Source of the DNA: DSOI01 sp041394885
GTDB lineage: Bacteria > Acidobacteriota > Terriglobia > Bryobacterales > Bryobacteraceae
DNA: 64,000 nt
Assembly: GCA_041394885.1 (NCBI GenBank)
Contig: JAWKHI010000008.1
Span: 1-64,000 of the forward strand
Direction of reading: 5' to 3'
The translations under genes were made by a program, and so were the position numbers. Shown here one piece after another: positions 26,382 through 35,158 of this stretch. The first letter of the stretch is position 1, and every line of letters starts with the position of its first letter. The notes under the pieces were generated by a model. The model worked only from the letters and a program-made list of their open reading frames with translations. It was not told the origin of the DNA and did not search any database.

Positions 26382-27653
26382 CTACTGCAGCCGCCCAGCC
26401 TGAAAATTCAGAATCGCCGTCTCGATCGAATAGTCATACCGCGCCGCGGTGTCGCGAATCAGCGCCCCGGTCTCGTTCAATTGGGCCTGGCTCAGTTCCA
26501 CGATCGAGCTCAAGCCCAGTTTGTACCGCTCTTGCGCCAGATCGAGCGCCAGTCTGGATTGCTTCAACAACTGCGCCGTCAAGGCGATCCGCTGAAACGC
26601 GGTGTCCGCGTTCAGCCACGCCACCGAGATCTCGCGCGCGATCCCGTTTTCGAGATCCTCGATCCGCTTGCCGATCGCTTGCGCCCGATACGCCGCCTCA
26701 CGCTGCCGGGCGTCGAACAGATGCCCGTTGAACACAGGCATATTCAGGTTCACGCCCACCGCGCCGTAGCGGCCGCGCATACGGTCACTATGGGCTGGAG
26801 CTACGCCCGCCGCGCCGAGGGCGGTCACAGTGGGGCGCGCCAGTTTCTTCTCGGCTTCCACGAACCGGAGCGCGGCCTGATGCTCCATGCGCAAAGCGGC
26901 CAATTCCGGACGGTTGGTGAGCGCCTCGGTAATCAAGTCGTGCGAAGGGGGCGGCGGCTGATCGATGGCGGGCACATCCACCAGGTCGAAGTCACGCGGC
27001 TCGCGGTAGCCAATCGCGGAGGAAAGGTCTGCCAATGCGGCGCGATGCTGGTTTTCGGCCGCGGAAAGCAACAGGCGCGCCTCGGAAATATTAACCTCGG
27101 CAAAGCTCACGTCGAGGGTCGACTTCATGTTCGCCGACGCCAGCGCGGAGACCTGATCGAGCACCAGTTGGCGCGCCTCGATGGTCTGCTGCGCCACTTC
27201 GAGAAGGTTCCGCGTCCGCAAGCCGGCGAGGAACGCACGGTGGACGGCCAACACGATCGCCGCGCGCGTCGCATTGATGCCCTCGCGGGAGGAACCGGCG
27301 CGCAGGCGGCTGCTCTCGGTGAGATCCTGAGTCCGGCCGAAATCGGTGATCAACTGCGATACCGAGGTTCCCATGCCAAGCCGGCTGAGGATGATCGGAT
27401 TGTTGAGATTTCCGGCTGCGATGCGGCTATCGTTCACCGCACCTACGCCGGAAACGTGGGCGCCCACGGTGGGATACAGCCCGGACCGGACCGCGGTCAC
27501 GTTCTCCCCGGCGGCCAGTGATAGGGCGGTATCGGCGGCGATGCGTGGATGGGTGCGGAGCGCGGTGGCGACGGCTTCCTCGAGCGTCAGCCGCTCCGCG
27601 GCGGCGGCGGACGTCAGCCAGCAAACTAGGACGAGGATAATGCGAACGAACAT
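26382..27653 (-). CDS. TolC-family outer-membrane efflux protein
   Basis: 423 residues with a signal peptide (MFVRIILVLVCWLTSAAAAE). The TolC repeat organisation is clear: LTLEEAVATALRTHPRIAAD at the start of the first repeat, and later LTNRPELAALRMEHQAALRF and RLALDLAQERYKLGLSSIVE, typical of the helical tunnel. It forms the outer-membrane exit duct for the adjacent RND pump and is the last gene of the adaptor-permease-TolC operon (18-bp gap to the permease). Substrate range cannot be read from the sequence. Confidence 0.95.
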   Translation of the reverse strand: MFVRIILVLVCWLTSAAAAERLTLEEAVATALRTHPRIAADTALSLAAGENVTAVRSGLYPTVGAHVSGVGAVNDSRIAAGNLNNPIILSRLGMGTSVSQLITDFGRTQDLTESSRLRAGSSREGINATRAAIVLAVHRAFLAGLRTRNLLEVAQQTIEARQLVLDQVSALASANMKSTLDVSFAEVNISEARLLLSAAENQHRAALADLSSAIGYREPRDFDLVDVPAIDQPPPPSHDLITEALTNRPELAALRMEHQAALRFVEAEKKLARPTVTALGAAGVAPAHSDRMRGRYGAVGVNLNMPVFNGHLFDARQREAAYRAQAIGKRIEDLENGIAREISVAWLNADTAFQRIALTAQLLKQSRLALDLAQERYKLGLSSIVELSQAQLNETGALIRDTAARYDYSIETAILNFQAGRLQ

Positions 27654-27671
27654 CTTGTTTGAGAAGGCTCC

Positions 27672-30600
27672 TTACGCCCTGCGCCGGTACAGCATCAGAT
27701 AAGCAGCCGGCACGAGAAAGACGGTGGTGATCAGCGAGAGGGTGAGTCCGCCGAGAATGGCGCGGGCCAGCGGTGCGTAGGCCTCGCTCCCGGCGCCCAG
27801 TTTCAGCGCCATGGGGAGCAGGCCCACCAAGGTGGCGAACGAGGTCATCAGCACGGGACGAAGACGGATGCGGCATGCGCCCACGATGACGCCGAGCGTG
27901 TCTTCGCCGCCACCGAGGGTCCGCAAATGGTTGGCGAATTCGATAATCAGGATGCTGTTGGAGGCGACGATGCCGACCAGCATCACAACACCCATCAGCG
28001 ACATCACGTTGAGCGTGGTCCCTGTGGCGGTGAGCGTGACCAGCACACCGGCGAGACCCGGCGGCACCGCGAGAAGAATGAGCAGCGGATCGGTGAACGA
28101 GCGGAATTGGGCCACCAGAATCAGGTAAAGCAGCAACACGGAAAGCAGCAGGCCGTAGCCGAAGCTCAGGAACGAGTCGCGCATGCCTTGCACCATGCCG
28201 CGGAGATTCACGCGAACGTTGGGGGGCACCTTTGTCTCGGCCACCACCTTCTCGATGTCGGCGGCGAGACGCCCCAGATCTTCGCCATCCGGTTGCACGA
28301 AGACGTCGATCACGCGCCGGAACTGGTACCGGTCCACTTCGGTGGGCGCTTGAAAGCGGCGGATGTCGGTGACGGCGTCGAGCCGCGTCGATTGCGGCGA
28401 TGCCAGCGACCGTATGGGAATCGCGCGGAAATCGCGCAAGCTGTTGACATGCCGTTCGGGATATTGCACGGTCACCATGTAGTCGTCGCCGCTGCGCGGA
28501 TCCACCCAGTAGCTTGGTGCGATCATCTGATTCGACGTCAACGCGGTGATCAGGTTGTGGATTACTTCCTTGGCGTTGAGGCCGAGCTTGCTCGCGCGCA
28601 GCCGGTCCACGTCCACCTGTAGGGCCGGGTAGTCCACGTCCTGCGGCGTGTAGACGTCGCTCACTCCGGGAAGCGACCGGATCCGCGCCGACAACTGGGC
28701 GGCGATCTCGAAATCCTTGTGGAGATCGGACCCGCTCACCTGCACGTCGATCGGAGCGGGCATGCCGAGATTGAGCACCGCGTCCACAATGCCGCCGGAA
28801 CGGAAGAATGCGGTCAGCAGCGGCATCTCCTGGTTCAGCCGCCGCCGGATCCGCTCCATATACTCGTAGCTGCCGGTCTCGTGCTCTTCCTGAAGACTCA
28901 CCTGCAGAAAGGCCGTATGAGAGGCCGAGTTGCTGGTGTAGATGGACGAAAAGCCGGGCGTGACGCCGATGTTGGATACGATCATGTCGAGATCCTTCTT
29001 CGGAATCTCGGAGCGGATGATGTTCTCGGCCTGCTCCACGAGGTCTTCCATGGAGTCAATGCGTGTTCCCGATGGTGCTTTCACGTTGATAATGAACTGG
29101 CCGGAGTCAGTACGCGGGAAAAACGCCACGCCCAAGCCCGGCAGCCAAAACACCGATAGCGAGCAGACGCCGAGGATCAGCAGGATCGTCACCGCGGGAA
29201 GCCGCAGTGCGCCGCGCACGAGGAACTCGTAGCCGTCGAGAAAGCGGTCAAACCATTTGTTGAACCAATGGCTCCATCCGCCGCCGATCTCCTTGTGGCC
29301 ACCCGCCTGGCCAGCTACGGCATGGGCTTTGAGATACCGCGAGCAAAATAGCGGAACTACCGTCAGCGCCACCGCATAGGACGCGAACATCGCGATCGCC
29401 ACGGCGATGGCGAGCGCGGTGAAGAGAAACCGGCTCACGCCGAACAAAAAGGTCACGGGAAAAAAGACGACCACCGTGGTGAGAGTGGCAGCCAGTACGG
29501 GCAGTGCTACTTCGGCCGCGCCTTTTTCGGCTGCTTCGGCCGGCGGAGTGCCCAATTCCAGATGGCGATGGATGTTCTCGAGCACGACAACAGAATTGTC
29601 GATCAGACGCGAAAACGCGAGCGCCAGGCCGGCCAGCACCATGCTGTTCACCGTACCGCCGGTTACGCCCAGCAGGATGAAGGTGACGAGCACCGACAGG
29701 GGAATCGAGAAGAAAACGGCTAACGTGGACCGGAAGCTTCCGAGAAAAACGAGGATCATCACCGATGTGAGCAGCAACCCCAACACGCCCTCGTCGATGA
29801 GCGTCTCGATGGCCGTCTTGATGAACCGCGACTGATCGAACACCACGCTCGCCTGCAGCGTCTCGGGAACGTCGAGCAGGTTCTTGATCGCTTCCCGCAC
29901 ACCGTCGACGATCGCGATCGTATTGGAATCGCCGCCCTGCCGCAGCACCGGTGTATAAACCGACCGCGCTCCATCCACCCGCACGATGCTCGTCTGGATC
30001 TGCGCCGCGTCCTTGGCTTCGCCGATGTCAGCCACGCGCACGGGCGCGCCGTTGAGCATCCGCAGCGGCACCTGATTCATCTCTTCCACTGAATCCAATT
30101 GGCTGTTGGTGTAGACGCTGTACTCGCGCGCCCCAATTCCCACGCTGCCGCCGGGAAGAATGAGGTTCGCCTCGTTCATCGATCGCACCACGTCCATCAG
30201 CGAAAGGCCATGCGCCTCGAGCTTCATCGGATCGGTGTAGATCATGATCTGGCGGTACTTGCCGCCGAAAGGCTGCGGCACAGACGTGCCTTGGACCGTC
30301 GCGACCTGATTGCGCACCGCATAGCGCGCCACGTCCCGCAGTTTCGCCTCGCCCAAGCCTTCGCCGCGCAGAGCAATCAGGCACACCGGCGTGCTCGAGG
30401 CATCCATCTTCAACACCACCGGCGGCAACGTTCCTTGCGGCAGCCGGCGCAGGTTGGCCACGGAGAGATTGGAGATGGTCGAGACCGCCGCGTCCGCGTC
30501 GACGCCTGGCTGGAAGTAAACTTTGATCAGACTCACGCCCGGCAGCGACCGGGACTCTATATGCTCGATGCCGCTCGCGAGAGTGAAGAACCGCTCATAC

Positions 30601-30791
30601 CGGCCGGTGATATCGGCTTCGATCTGCTCCGGAGCCATCCCGTTGAAGAACGTCGCGACGACGACCACCGGGATTTTGATTTCCGGAAACATGTCGACCG
30701 GCATCCGGGTCAGCACGGTGACGCCGATGACCGACACCATCAGGCAGCAAACAATGATGAAGTGAGGCGCGCGAATGGCAAAGCGCCACAT
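27672..30791 (-). CDS. RND-family efflux permease (inner-membrane pump)
   Basis: 1,039 residues with the usual twelve membrane segments and two large periplasmic loops. Family marks are VDMFPEIKIPVVVVATFFNG and GMAPEQIEADITGRYE near the N-terminus, the second TM block (VAPFRSTLAVFFSIPLSVLV-like, read as FLGSFRSTLAVFFSIPLSVL), and LAGLALAFSRLIDNSVVVLE in TM4. In TM4 proton-carrying HAE-type pumps often have a DD pair (GLVVDDAIVVVEN), but here the stretch reads FSRLIDNSVVVLENIHRH, with only one Asp. Similar one-Asp motifs occur in other RND branches. Proton drive would rely on this Asp plus TM10 residues. The start codon abuts the stop of the adaptor gene (TAGATG), so translation is coupled. 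It exports small molecules; the substrate is unknown. Confidence 0.93.
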   Translation of the reverse strand: MWRFAIRAPHFIIVCCLMVSVIGVTVLTRMPVDMFPEIKIPVVVVATFFNGMAPEQIEADITGRYERFFTLASGIEHIESRSLPGVSLIKVYFQPGVDADAAVSTISNLSVANLRRLPQGTLPPVVLKMDASSTPVCLIALRGEGLGEAKLRDVARYAVRNQVATVQGTSVPQPFGGKYRQIMIYTDPMKLEAHGLSLMDVVRSMNEANLILPGGSVGIGAREYSVYTNSQLDSVEEMNQVPLRMLNGAPVRVADIGEAKDAAQIQTSIVRVDGARSVYTPVLRQGGDSNTIAIVDGVREAIKNLLDVPETLQASVVFDQSRFIKTAIETLIDEGVLGLLLTSVMILVFLGSFRSTLAVFFSIPLSVLVTFILLGVTGGTVNSMVLAGLALAFSRLIDNSVVVLENIHRHLELGTPPAEAAEKGAAEVALPVLAATLTTVVVFFPVTFLFGVSRFLFTALAIAVAIAMFASYAVALTVVPLFCSRYLKAHAVAGQAGGHKEIGGGWSHWFNKWFDRFLDGYEFLVRGALRLPAVTILLILGVCSLSVFWLPGLGVAFFPRTDSGQFIINVKAPSGTRIDSMEDLVEQAENIIRSEIPKKDLDMIVSNIGVTPGFSSIYTSNSASHTAFLQVSLQEEHETGSYEYMERIRRRLNQEMPLLTAFFRSGGIVDAVLNLGMPAPIDVQVSGSDLHKDFEIAAQLSARIRSLPGVSDVYTPQDVDYPALQVDVDRLRASKLGLNAKEVIHNLITALTSNQMIAPSYWVDPRSGDDYMVTVQYPERHVNSLRDFRAIPIRSLASPQSTRLDAVTDIRRFQAPTEVDRYQFRRVIDVFVQPDGEDLGRLAADIEKVVAETKVPPNVRVNLRGMVQGMRDSFLSFGYGLLLSVLLLYLILVAQFRSFTDPLLILLAVPPGLAGVLVTLTATGTTLNVMSLMGVVMLVGIVASNSILIIEFANHLRTLGGGEDTLGVIVGACRIRLRPVLMTSFATLVGLLPMALKLGAGSEAYAPLARAILGGLTLSLITTVFLVPAAYLMLYRRRA

Positions 30792-32036
30792 CTACAGCTT
30801 GGCCCCCATTTGCCGGACCAGGACTTTTTGGCCCGGTTCCAATTGCGTCCGGCCCGAGACAACGACGCGCTCGCCCGGCGCAAGGCCGGACTGGACCTCG
30901 ACGCGATCGGAGGTTTCCAGTCCAGCGACGATCGTCCGGCGCTCGACGGTGTCTTTGTCGGTCACCACCATGACGCTTGCCGATTCGCTTGTCTGGTCCA
31001 CCGCGGAGATCGGAATCGAGAGCACGGTGCGCTCCTCCAGTTTCAGCCGCGCTTCAGCGAACATACCGGGAACGAGCGCGCCGCCCGGATTGGGGACGTC
31101 CACTTCGGTCTCCATCGTCCTCGTGGCGGAAACGATGCGGCCGGTTTCGCGCGCCAACTTCCCGCGAAACGTGCGGCCGAGTGTACCCACGCGTACTTCC
31201 ACCGGCGACCCGACCTTCAGCCGCGGAATCACGGATTCCGGAATGGGAAGGATCAGGCGCAACGTGCTGGTTTGGGAAAGCCGGGCCACCGGCTTTGCCT
31301 GCGACGCCGTGCCGGCCTGGACCATGGAACCCATGTCGACGTAGCGGCGCGAGATGACGCCGCTGAAAGGCGCGGTGATGCGCGAGTAGTTGAAAAGAGT
31401 TTCCGACTTGGCGACTTCCGCTTTCAGAACCTTGACAGCCTGCTCGGCCGAAGCCAGCGCGGTCCGCGCCGATGAGATCTGCGATTCGCTCATCATGTCG
31501 CGATTCTGGGCCGTGTCGATTTCCTGCTGCGCCACCAATCCCGGCCGGGCGGTGAGAACCGATTGCAGGCGAGTGTAGTTGAGGTGCGAAATTTCGTGGG
31601 CGGTTTCAGCGCGGTGCAGATCTTCTTTCGCGCGCGCCACTTCCGATTGGCCGCGCTCGGCCGCGGCATTCAACTTTACGATCTCATCCGGCATCTCCGG
31701 GATTTCGAGCACGGCGAGGAGTTGACCCTCCGACACCCGCGTCCCCACGTCGAAGTGGATCTCGTTGACGTAACCGGCCACTTTGGCCATGACGTCGATT
31801 TCCTGGTAGGGCCGGAACTCGGCACTGACGCTGATCTCATCGGAAAGCGGCAGCTTGACGGCGGGCTCGGTGGCTACCATGCGCGGCTCGGCGGCGCCGG
31901 AACGCGTTTGCGGTTCGCGGCCGGCGGAGTCCTTGGCCGCGCCGTCGTGATTGGACCCGGAACAGGACCACAGAGCAACCAACATGGCAAGGGCGATGAT
32001 AACGCGGAAGTTTGGAATCAAGCTGTGAATTCGCAT
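30792..32036 (-). CDS. RND efflux periplasmic adaptor (membrane fusion protein)
   Basis: 414 residues. The N-terminus has a signal with a Cys at the cleavage region (VALWSCSGSN), so it is probably a lipoprotein anchored in the inner membrane. HlyD/AcrA-type features follow: beta-barrel and lipoyl half SAEFRPYQEIDVMAKVAGYV, a coiled-coil hairpin (AAERGQSEVARAKEDLHRAE), the second lipoyl half ITAPFSGVISRRYVDMGSMV, and a membrane-proximal domain (GLAPGERVVVSGRTQLEPGQ). It connects the permease to TolC. It is the first gene of the efflux operon, which runs on the minus strand. It is divergent from the amidohydrolase gene with about 84 bp between starts, the likely place of both promoters. Confidence 0.95.
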   Translation of the reverse strand: MRIHSLIPNFRVIIALAMLVALWSCSGSNHDGAAKDSAGREPQTRSGAAEPRMVATEPAVKLPLSDEISVSAEFRPYQEIDVMAKVAGYVNEIHFDVGTRVSEGQLLAVLEIPEMPDEIVKLNAAAERGQSEVARAKEDLHRAETAHEISHLNYTRLQSVLTARPGLVAQQEIDTAQNRDMMSESQISSARTALASAEQAVKVLKAEVAKSETLFNYSRITAPFSGVISRRYVDMGSMVQAGTASQAKPVARLSQTSTLRLILPIPESVIPRLKVGSPVEVRVGTLGRTFRGKLARETGRIVSATRTMETEVDVPNPGGALVPGMFAEARLKLEERTVLSIPISAVDQTSESASVMVVTDKDTVERRTIVAGLETSDRVEVQSGLAPGERVVVSGRTQLEPGQKVLVRQMGAKL

Positions 32037-32120
32037 TGATCAGCAGAGTTGACTTCCTTATATCAAATCCAGAGGCCGACACGCTCGGCGGCTCGTATCT
32101 GGTACAATCCGCGACTGAGA

Positions 32121-33509
32121 ATGGTTTTTACACGCAGACACTCAATCACGGCGGCAACCGGTCTCATGGCCGGTCTCGCGATGCTCCAGAGTTGCTCGAG
32201 CGAAGCGGACTACACGGCATTCCAGGCGTTGGCTCCCCAAGGGGCCGAAGTCAAGGTGCTCGACAACGCGACGCTCATCGACGGTAGCGGATCTGGGCCG
32301 GCGCCGAACTCGCGTCTAGTAGTGGTGGATGGGCGTATCCGTTACGCTGGGCCCGCGAGCGGCATGGCCGTGCCGCCGAACGTGGAGAAGACGGACCTTT
32401 CGGGCAAGTTCATCATACCCGGCATTATCAACATTCACGGGCATTTGGGCAATGTCGTGGGTCTCGTCCAGGATCCGAAAAATTTCACAGCCGAGAATCT
32501 CACGGCGCAGTTGAGCACCTACGCCAGCTACGGCGTCACCAGCGTCGTAAGCATGGGCAGCGACCAGCCGCTGATTTTTCAGTTCAGAGATCAGCAGCGC
32601 GCCGGCCGTCCGCGCACCACACGTATCTTCACCGCGTTCCGCGGGTTCACGGGCAAGGACGGATACCCCACGAAAGCGCCCGGGATGGCCGGCGTTCCGT
32701 TCGAAGTCTCGAGACCGGAGGAAGTGGAAGCGGCGGTCAAGGAACTGGCGGAGCACAAGGTGGATCTGGTGAAGATCTGGGTGGACGACCATCTGGGCAA
32801 GGAGAAGAAGATCCCCATCGAGCTGTGCAAGGTGATCATCTCGGAGGCGCACAAGCACGGTCTCAAGGTCGCCGCGCACGTTTTTTATCTCGACGACGCC
32901 AAGCAACTGGTGGACGCCGGCCTGGACGGACTCGTGCATAGCGTTCGCGACAAGCCGGTGGATGCGGAACTGATCAACCTGATGAAGAATCGCGGCGCGT
33001 GGCAAGCCGCGGCGACGTTTACTCGCGAGGCCTCCACGTTCATCTACGCCAAGCCGAGCGGAATGTTGAACGATCCGTTCTTTACCCGATCGATATCGGC
33101 AGAGACGCTCGCCACATTGAAGAGCGAGGACTTCCAGAAGAAGGCCGCCGCCAACCCCGATACGCAGGTATTTCCGGAGTTCCTCAAAACCGCCCAGCAG
33201 AACCTGCGGCGGCTGGCGGAAGCCGACGTGAAGTACGCGTTTGGGACAGATTCGGGCCCGCCCACCCGTTTCCCGGGATACTTCGAGCACTGGGAAATGG
33301 AATTGATGGCCGATGCCGGGCTCACGCCCCGCCAGATTATCTCGAGCTTCAGCAAGAACGCGGCGGAATTTCTGGGCGTTTCGAAGGATCTCGGCACGCT
33401 CGAACCGGGCCACTGGGCGGACCTGATCGTGCTCGAAAAAGACCCGATGGCCGACATCCGGAACTGCCGGTCGATTGCCTCGGTCTATATCGCCGGCAAC
33501 AAGATCTAA
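32121..33509 (+). CDS. Tat lipoprotein amidohydrolase (imidazolonepropionase-like)
   Basis: 462 residues. The N-terminus has twin arginines and a lipobox (FTRRHSITAAT then AMLQSC), so it is probably a Tat-exported lipoprotein. The metal-dependent amidohydrolase fold is clear: HxH in IINIHGHLGN, His in HGLKVAAHVFYLDD, His in DGLVHSVRD, and the catalytic Asp in YAFGTDSGPP. The C-terminal strand set DLGTLEPGHWADLIVLEKDP is typical of this superfamily (cyclic amidases, imidazolonepropionase-like, prolidase-like). The substrate is unknown. The start at ATG 32121 was chosen because it gives the Tat/lipobox leader. A methyltransferase gene follows at once, 7 bp after the stop if its GTG start is right. 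Confidence 0.9.
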   Translation: MVFTRRHSITAATGLMAGLAMLQSCSSEADYTAFQALAPQGAEVKVLDNATLIDGSGSGPAPNSRLVVVDGRIRYAGPASGMAVPPNVEKTDLSGKFIIPGIINIHGHLGNVVGLVQDPKNFTAENLTAQLSTYASYGVTSVVSMGSDQPLIFQFRDQQRAGRPRTTRIFTAFRGFTGKDGYPTKAPGMAGVPFEVSRPEEVEAAVKELAEHKVDLVKIWVDDHLGKEKKIPIELCKVIISEAHKHGLKVAAHVFYLDDAKQLVDAGLDGLVHSVRDKPVDAELINLMKNRGAWQAAATFTREASTFIYAKPSGMLNDPFFTRSISAETLATLKSEDFQKKAAANPDTQVFPEFLKTAQQNLRRLAEADVKYAFGTDSGPPTRFPGYFEHWEMELMADAGLTPRQIISSFSKNAAEFLGVSKDLGTLEPGHWADLIVLEKDPMADIRNCRSIASVYIAGNKI

Positions 33510-33516
33510 CCCGGCC

Positions 33517-34266
33517 GTGGGCGAATTCCTGGCTATTCGGCGGAGGATCGTCCAGTACACCTGGGAGCGGTTGGCGCGGCGAAACGCCACCTACGCCATC
33601 CTCACCGATCCCACGAAAATCGAGCACGGCTGGGATGAGGCGGAATTCCTGGAATTCGGACGGCGGGAAGTGGAAACAATTCTGCTCCAATTGCAGAACC
33701 TGGGGCTCACGTTTTCCCCTCAGCTTGGCTTGGAGTACGGGTGTGGGATCGGACGGTGCACGGTTTGGCTCGAAACGCATTTCGAGAAATTCGTGGGCGT
33801 GGACATCTCCCGGGAGATGCTGGCGAGGGCGAGGAAGAGGGTCCGCCCGTCGACGCGTCTGCTCGACGTGCCGGAGTTCGAAGCCGAGTTCGACGGGGCG
33901 GGAACCGGCAGCGTGACGTTTCTCTATTCTCGGCTGGTGCTGCAGCACAATCCGGTGCGGGCGATGGAGGCAATCATCGCCCGCTGGTGCGCGGCCATGG
34001 CGCCCGGTGGAGTGATGGTGTTTCAGGCGGCGATGCCGCAAGGAAAGCGTCCCGGGCGTCTGGGTCCTTTCAGCCAGTGGTGGTCCTTTCTGCTATCGGT
34101 GGCGGGGCGCAACCCATGGTTCATGGAGATGCACGCGATTCCGCGCGCGCGGGTGCTCGAATTGCTTGCCGAAGGCGGCGTGGAAATGGTGGACGACGTG
34201 GGTGACGGCGGCCTGGGCGATGGATTCGAAAGCCGAACCTTTTTTTGCCGAAAGCCCGTTGGGTGA
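33517..34266 (+). CDS. Class I SAM-dependent methyltransferase
   Basis: About 249 residues from GTG 33517. The class I core is complete: motif I LGLEYGCGIGRCTVWLE, acidic residue in FVGVDISREMLARARKRV, post-motif strand TGSVTFLYSRLVLQHNPVRA, and the later PGGVMVFQAAMPQGK. The opening IRRRIVQYTWERLARRNATY and GWDEAEFLEFGRREVETILL are helical. The substrate cannot be inferred. An ATG at 33475 would overlap the amidohydrolase by 35 bp; I prefer the GTG because it lies just after the stop. The gene is convergent with the next, with 19 bp between stops. Confidence 0.85.
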   Translation: MGEFLAIRRRIVQYTWERLARRNATYAILTDPTKIEHGWDEAEFLEFGRREVETILLQLQNLGLTFSPQLGLEYGCGIGRCTVWLETHFEKFVGVDISREMLARARKRVRPSTRLLDVPEFEAEFDGAGTGSVTFLYSRLVLQHNPVRAMEAIIARWCAAMAPGGVMVFQAAMPQGKRPGRLGPFSQWWSFLLSVAGRNPWFMEMHAIPRARVLELLAEGGVEMVDDVGDGGLGDGFESRTFFCRKPVG

Positions 34267-34285
34267 GTCTTTTGCCGGAAGCCGG

Positions 34286-34962
34286 TTATGTCAGGTTCAT
34301 GATTTCGTCGTAGTGATAGACGAGCCGTCCGGAACCACCGCGCGACGCCGCGTTGACCATCGCCTGCGCGAGACGCGCAGCCGGCATCCCCCGGTAGCGC
34401 CGCAGCGGACCCAACAGCAGCGCGCCGAGCGCCACCGATACCGCCTTGCCCACGGATTCGCCGGGCCGGGATTCGGCACGATCGCCCAGAAGGACGCCGG
34501 GGCGGAAGATGTGCAACGCGCCGAAGCCGAGCCCGGCCAGCGCTTCTTCGAGTTCTCCTTGACCTTCAAATAGAAGTTGGCCGAGCGTGCATCGGCACCC
34601 ACCGAAGATACGAGTAGGAATTGGCGCGCGCCCGCGGACTTCGCGTTGCGCGCCAGATCGAGCGGAATACCGTAGTCGACGCGCCGGAACTGCTCGCGTG
34701 ACCCTGCTTTTCGAATCGTGGTTCCCAGCGCGCAAAAGAAGTCCGCCGCCGGAGGAAGCGGCGGGATGAGGTCAAAGTCGACCTGAATCGGGGTGACGCG
34801 AGGCGAGAAAGTGCCGACTGACAGTTGAGCGATGGGCCGTCGAACAATAGGTACGACGCGGCCATATCGCGGCGAGTCGATCAACGCACGGAGCAAGTGG
34901 CTTCCGGTGAGGCCTGTGGCGCCCGCCAGCAGCGCCGTGACTGCGTCAGGTTGTGGATTCAC
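34286..34962 (-). pseudogene. NAD(P)H-binding oxidoreductase broken by a one-base frameshift
   Basis: The 5' part starts at GTG 34962 and carries the Rossmann motif LLAGATGLTGSHLLRALIDS, then RVVPIVRRPIAQL, VDYGIPLDLARNAKSAGARQ and FLLVSSVGADARS. This is the atypical short-chain/HTATIP2-YwnB-like NAD(P)-binding family. In this frame the sequence after NFYLKVK becomes Arg/Ser/Trp-rich nonsense. In the +1 frame the coding sense continues as GELEEALAGLGFGALHIFRP and runs to MNLT at the stop (34286). The switch lies at about 34555-34563, where AAGGAG on the minus strand needs one more G. Either the gene is inactivated or one G was lost in sequencing a short run. A normal family protein would be about 225 residues. 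The 68-residue gene overlaps its start by 17 bp. Confidence 0.85.
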
Positions 34963-35152
34963 GCATGCGCTCCGCCCATTGGAGGAAGCGCCAGAGCTCA
35001 CGGCGGCGCTGCCACAGGAACAGGAAAAAGTCACGCGCGCCGATGGTCTCGGCGTGCATGCCCCAGTAGGTCTCCATACGCCAGCGCAAGTAGGGGCTGC
35101 GCCAGGGTGTGAGGCGGAAGCCCCGGGAAGCTTGCCAGAGGAAAGCGAGCAT
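34946..35152 (-). CDS. Small basic protein of unknown function
   Basis: 68 residues, very rich in Arg and Trp: FLWQASRGFRLTPWRSPYLR, RMETYWGMHAETIGARDFFL, QRRRELWRFLQWAERMRES. I recall similar short conserved proteins in other acidobacteria, always without an assigned role. This is a memory, not a search. Its coding nature is supported by its 17-bp overlap with the downstream NAD(P)-binding gene, its codon use like that of its neighbours, and its position between two minus-strand genes. It may be a membrane-surface or nucleic-acid-binding peptide. Confidence 0.6.
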   Translation of the reverse strand: MLAFLWQASRGFRLTPWRSPYLRWRMETYWGMHAETIGARDFFLFLWQRRRELWRFLQWAERMRESTT

Positions 35153-35158
35153 CTGCGT

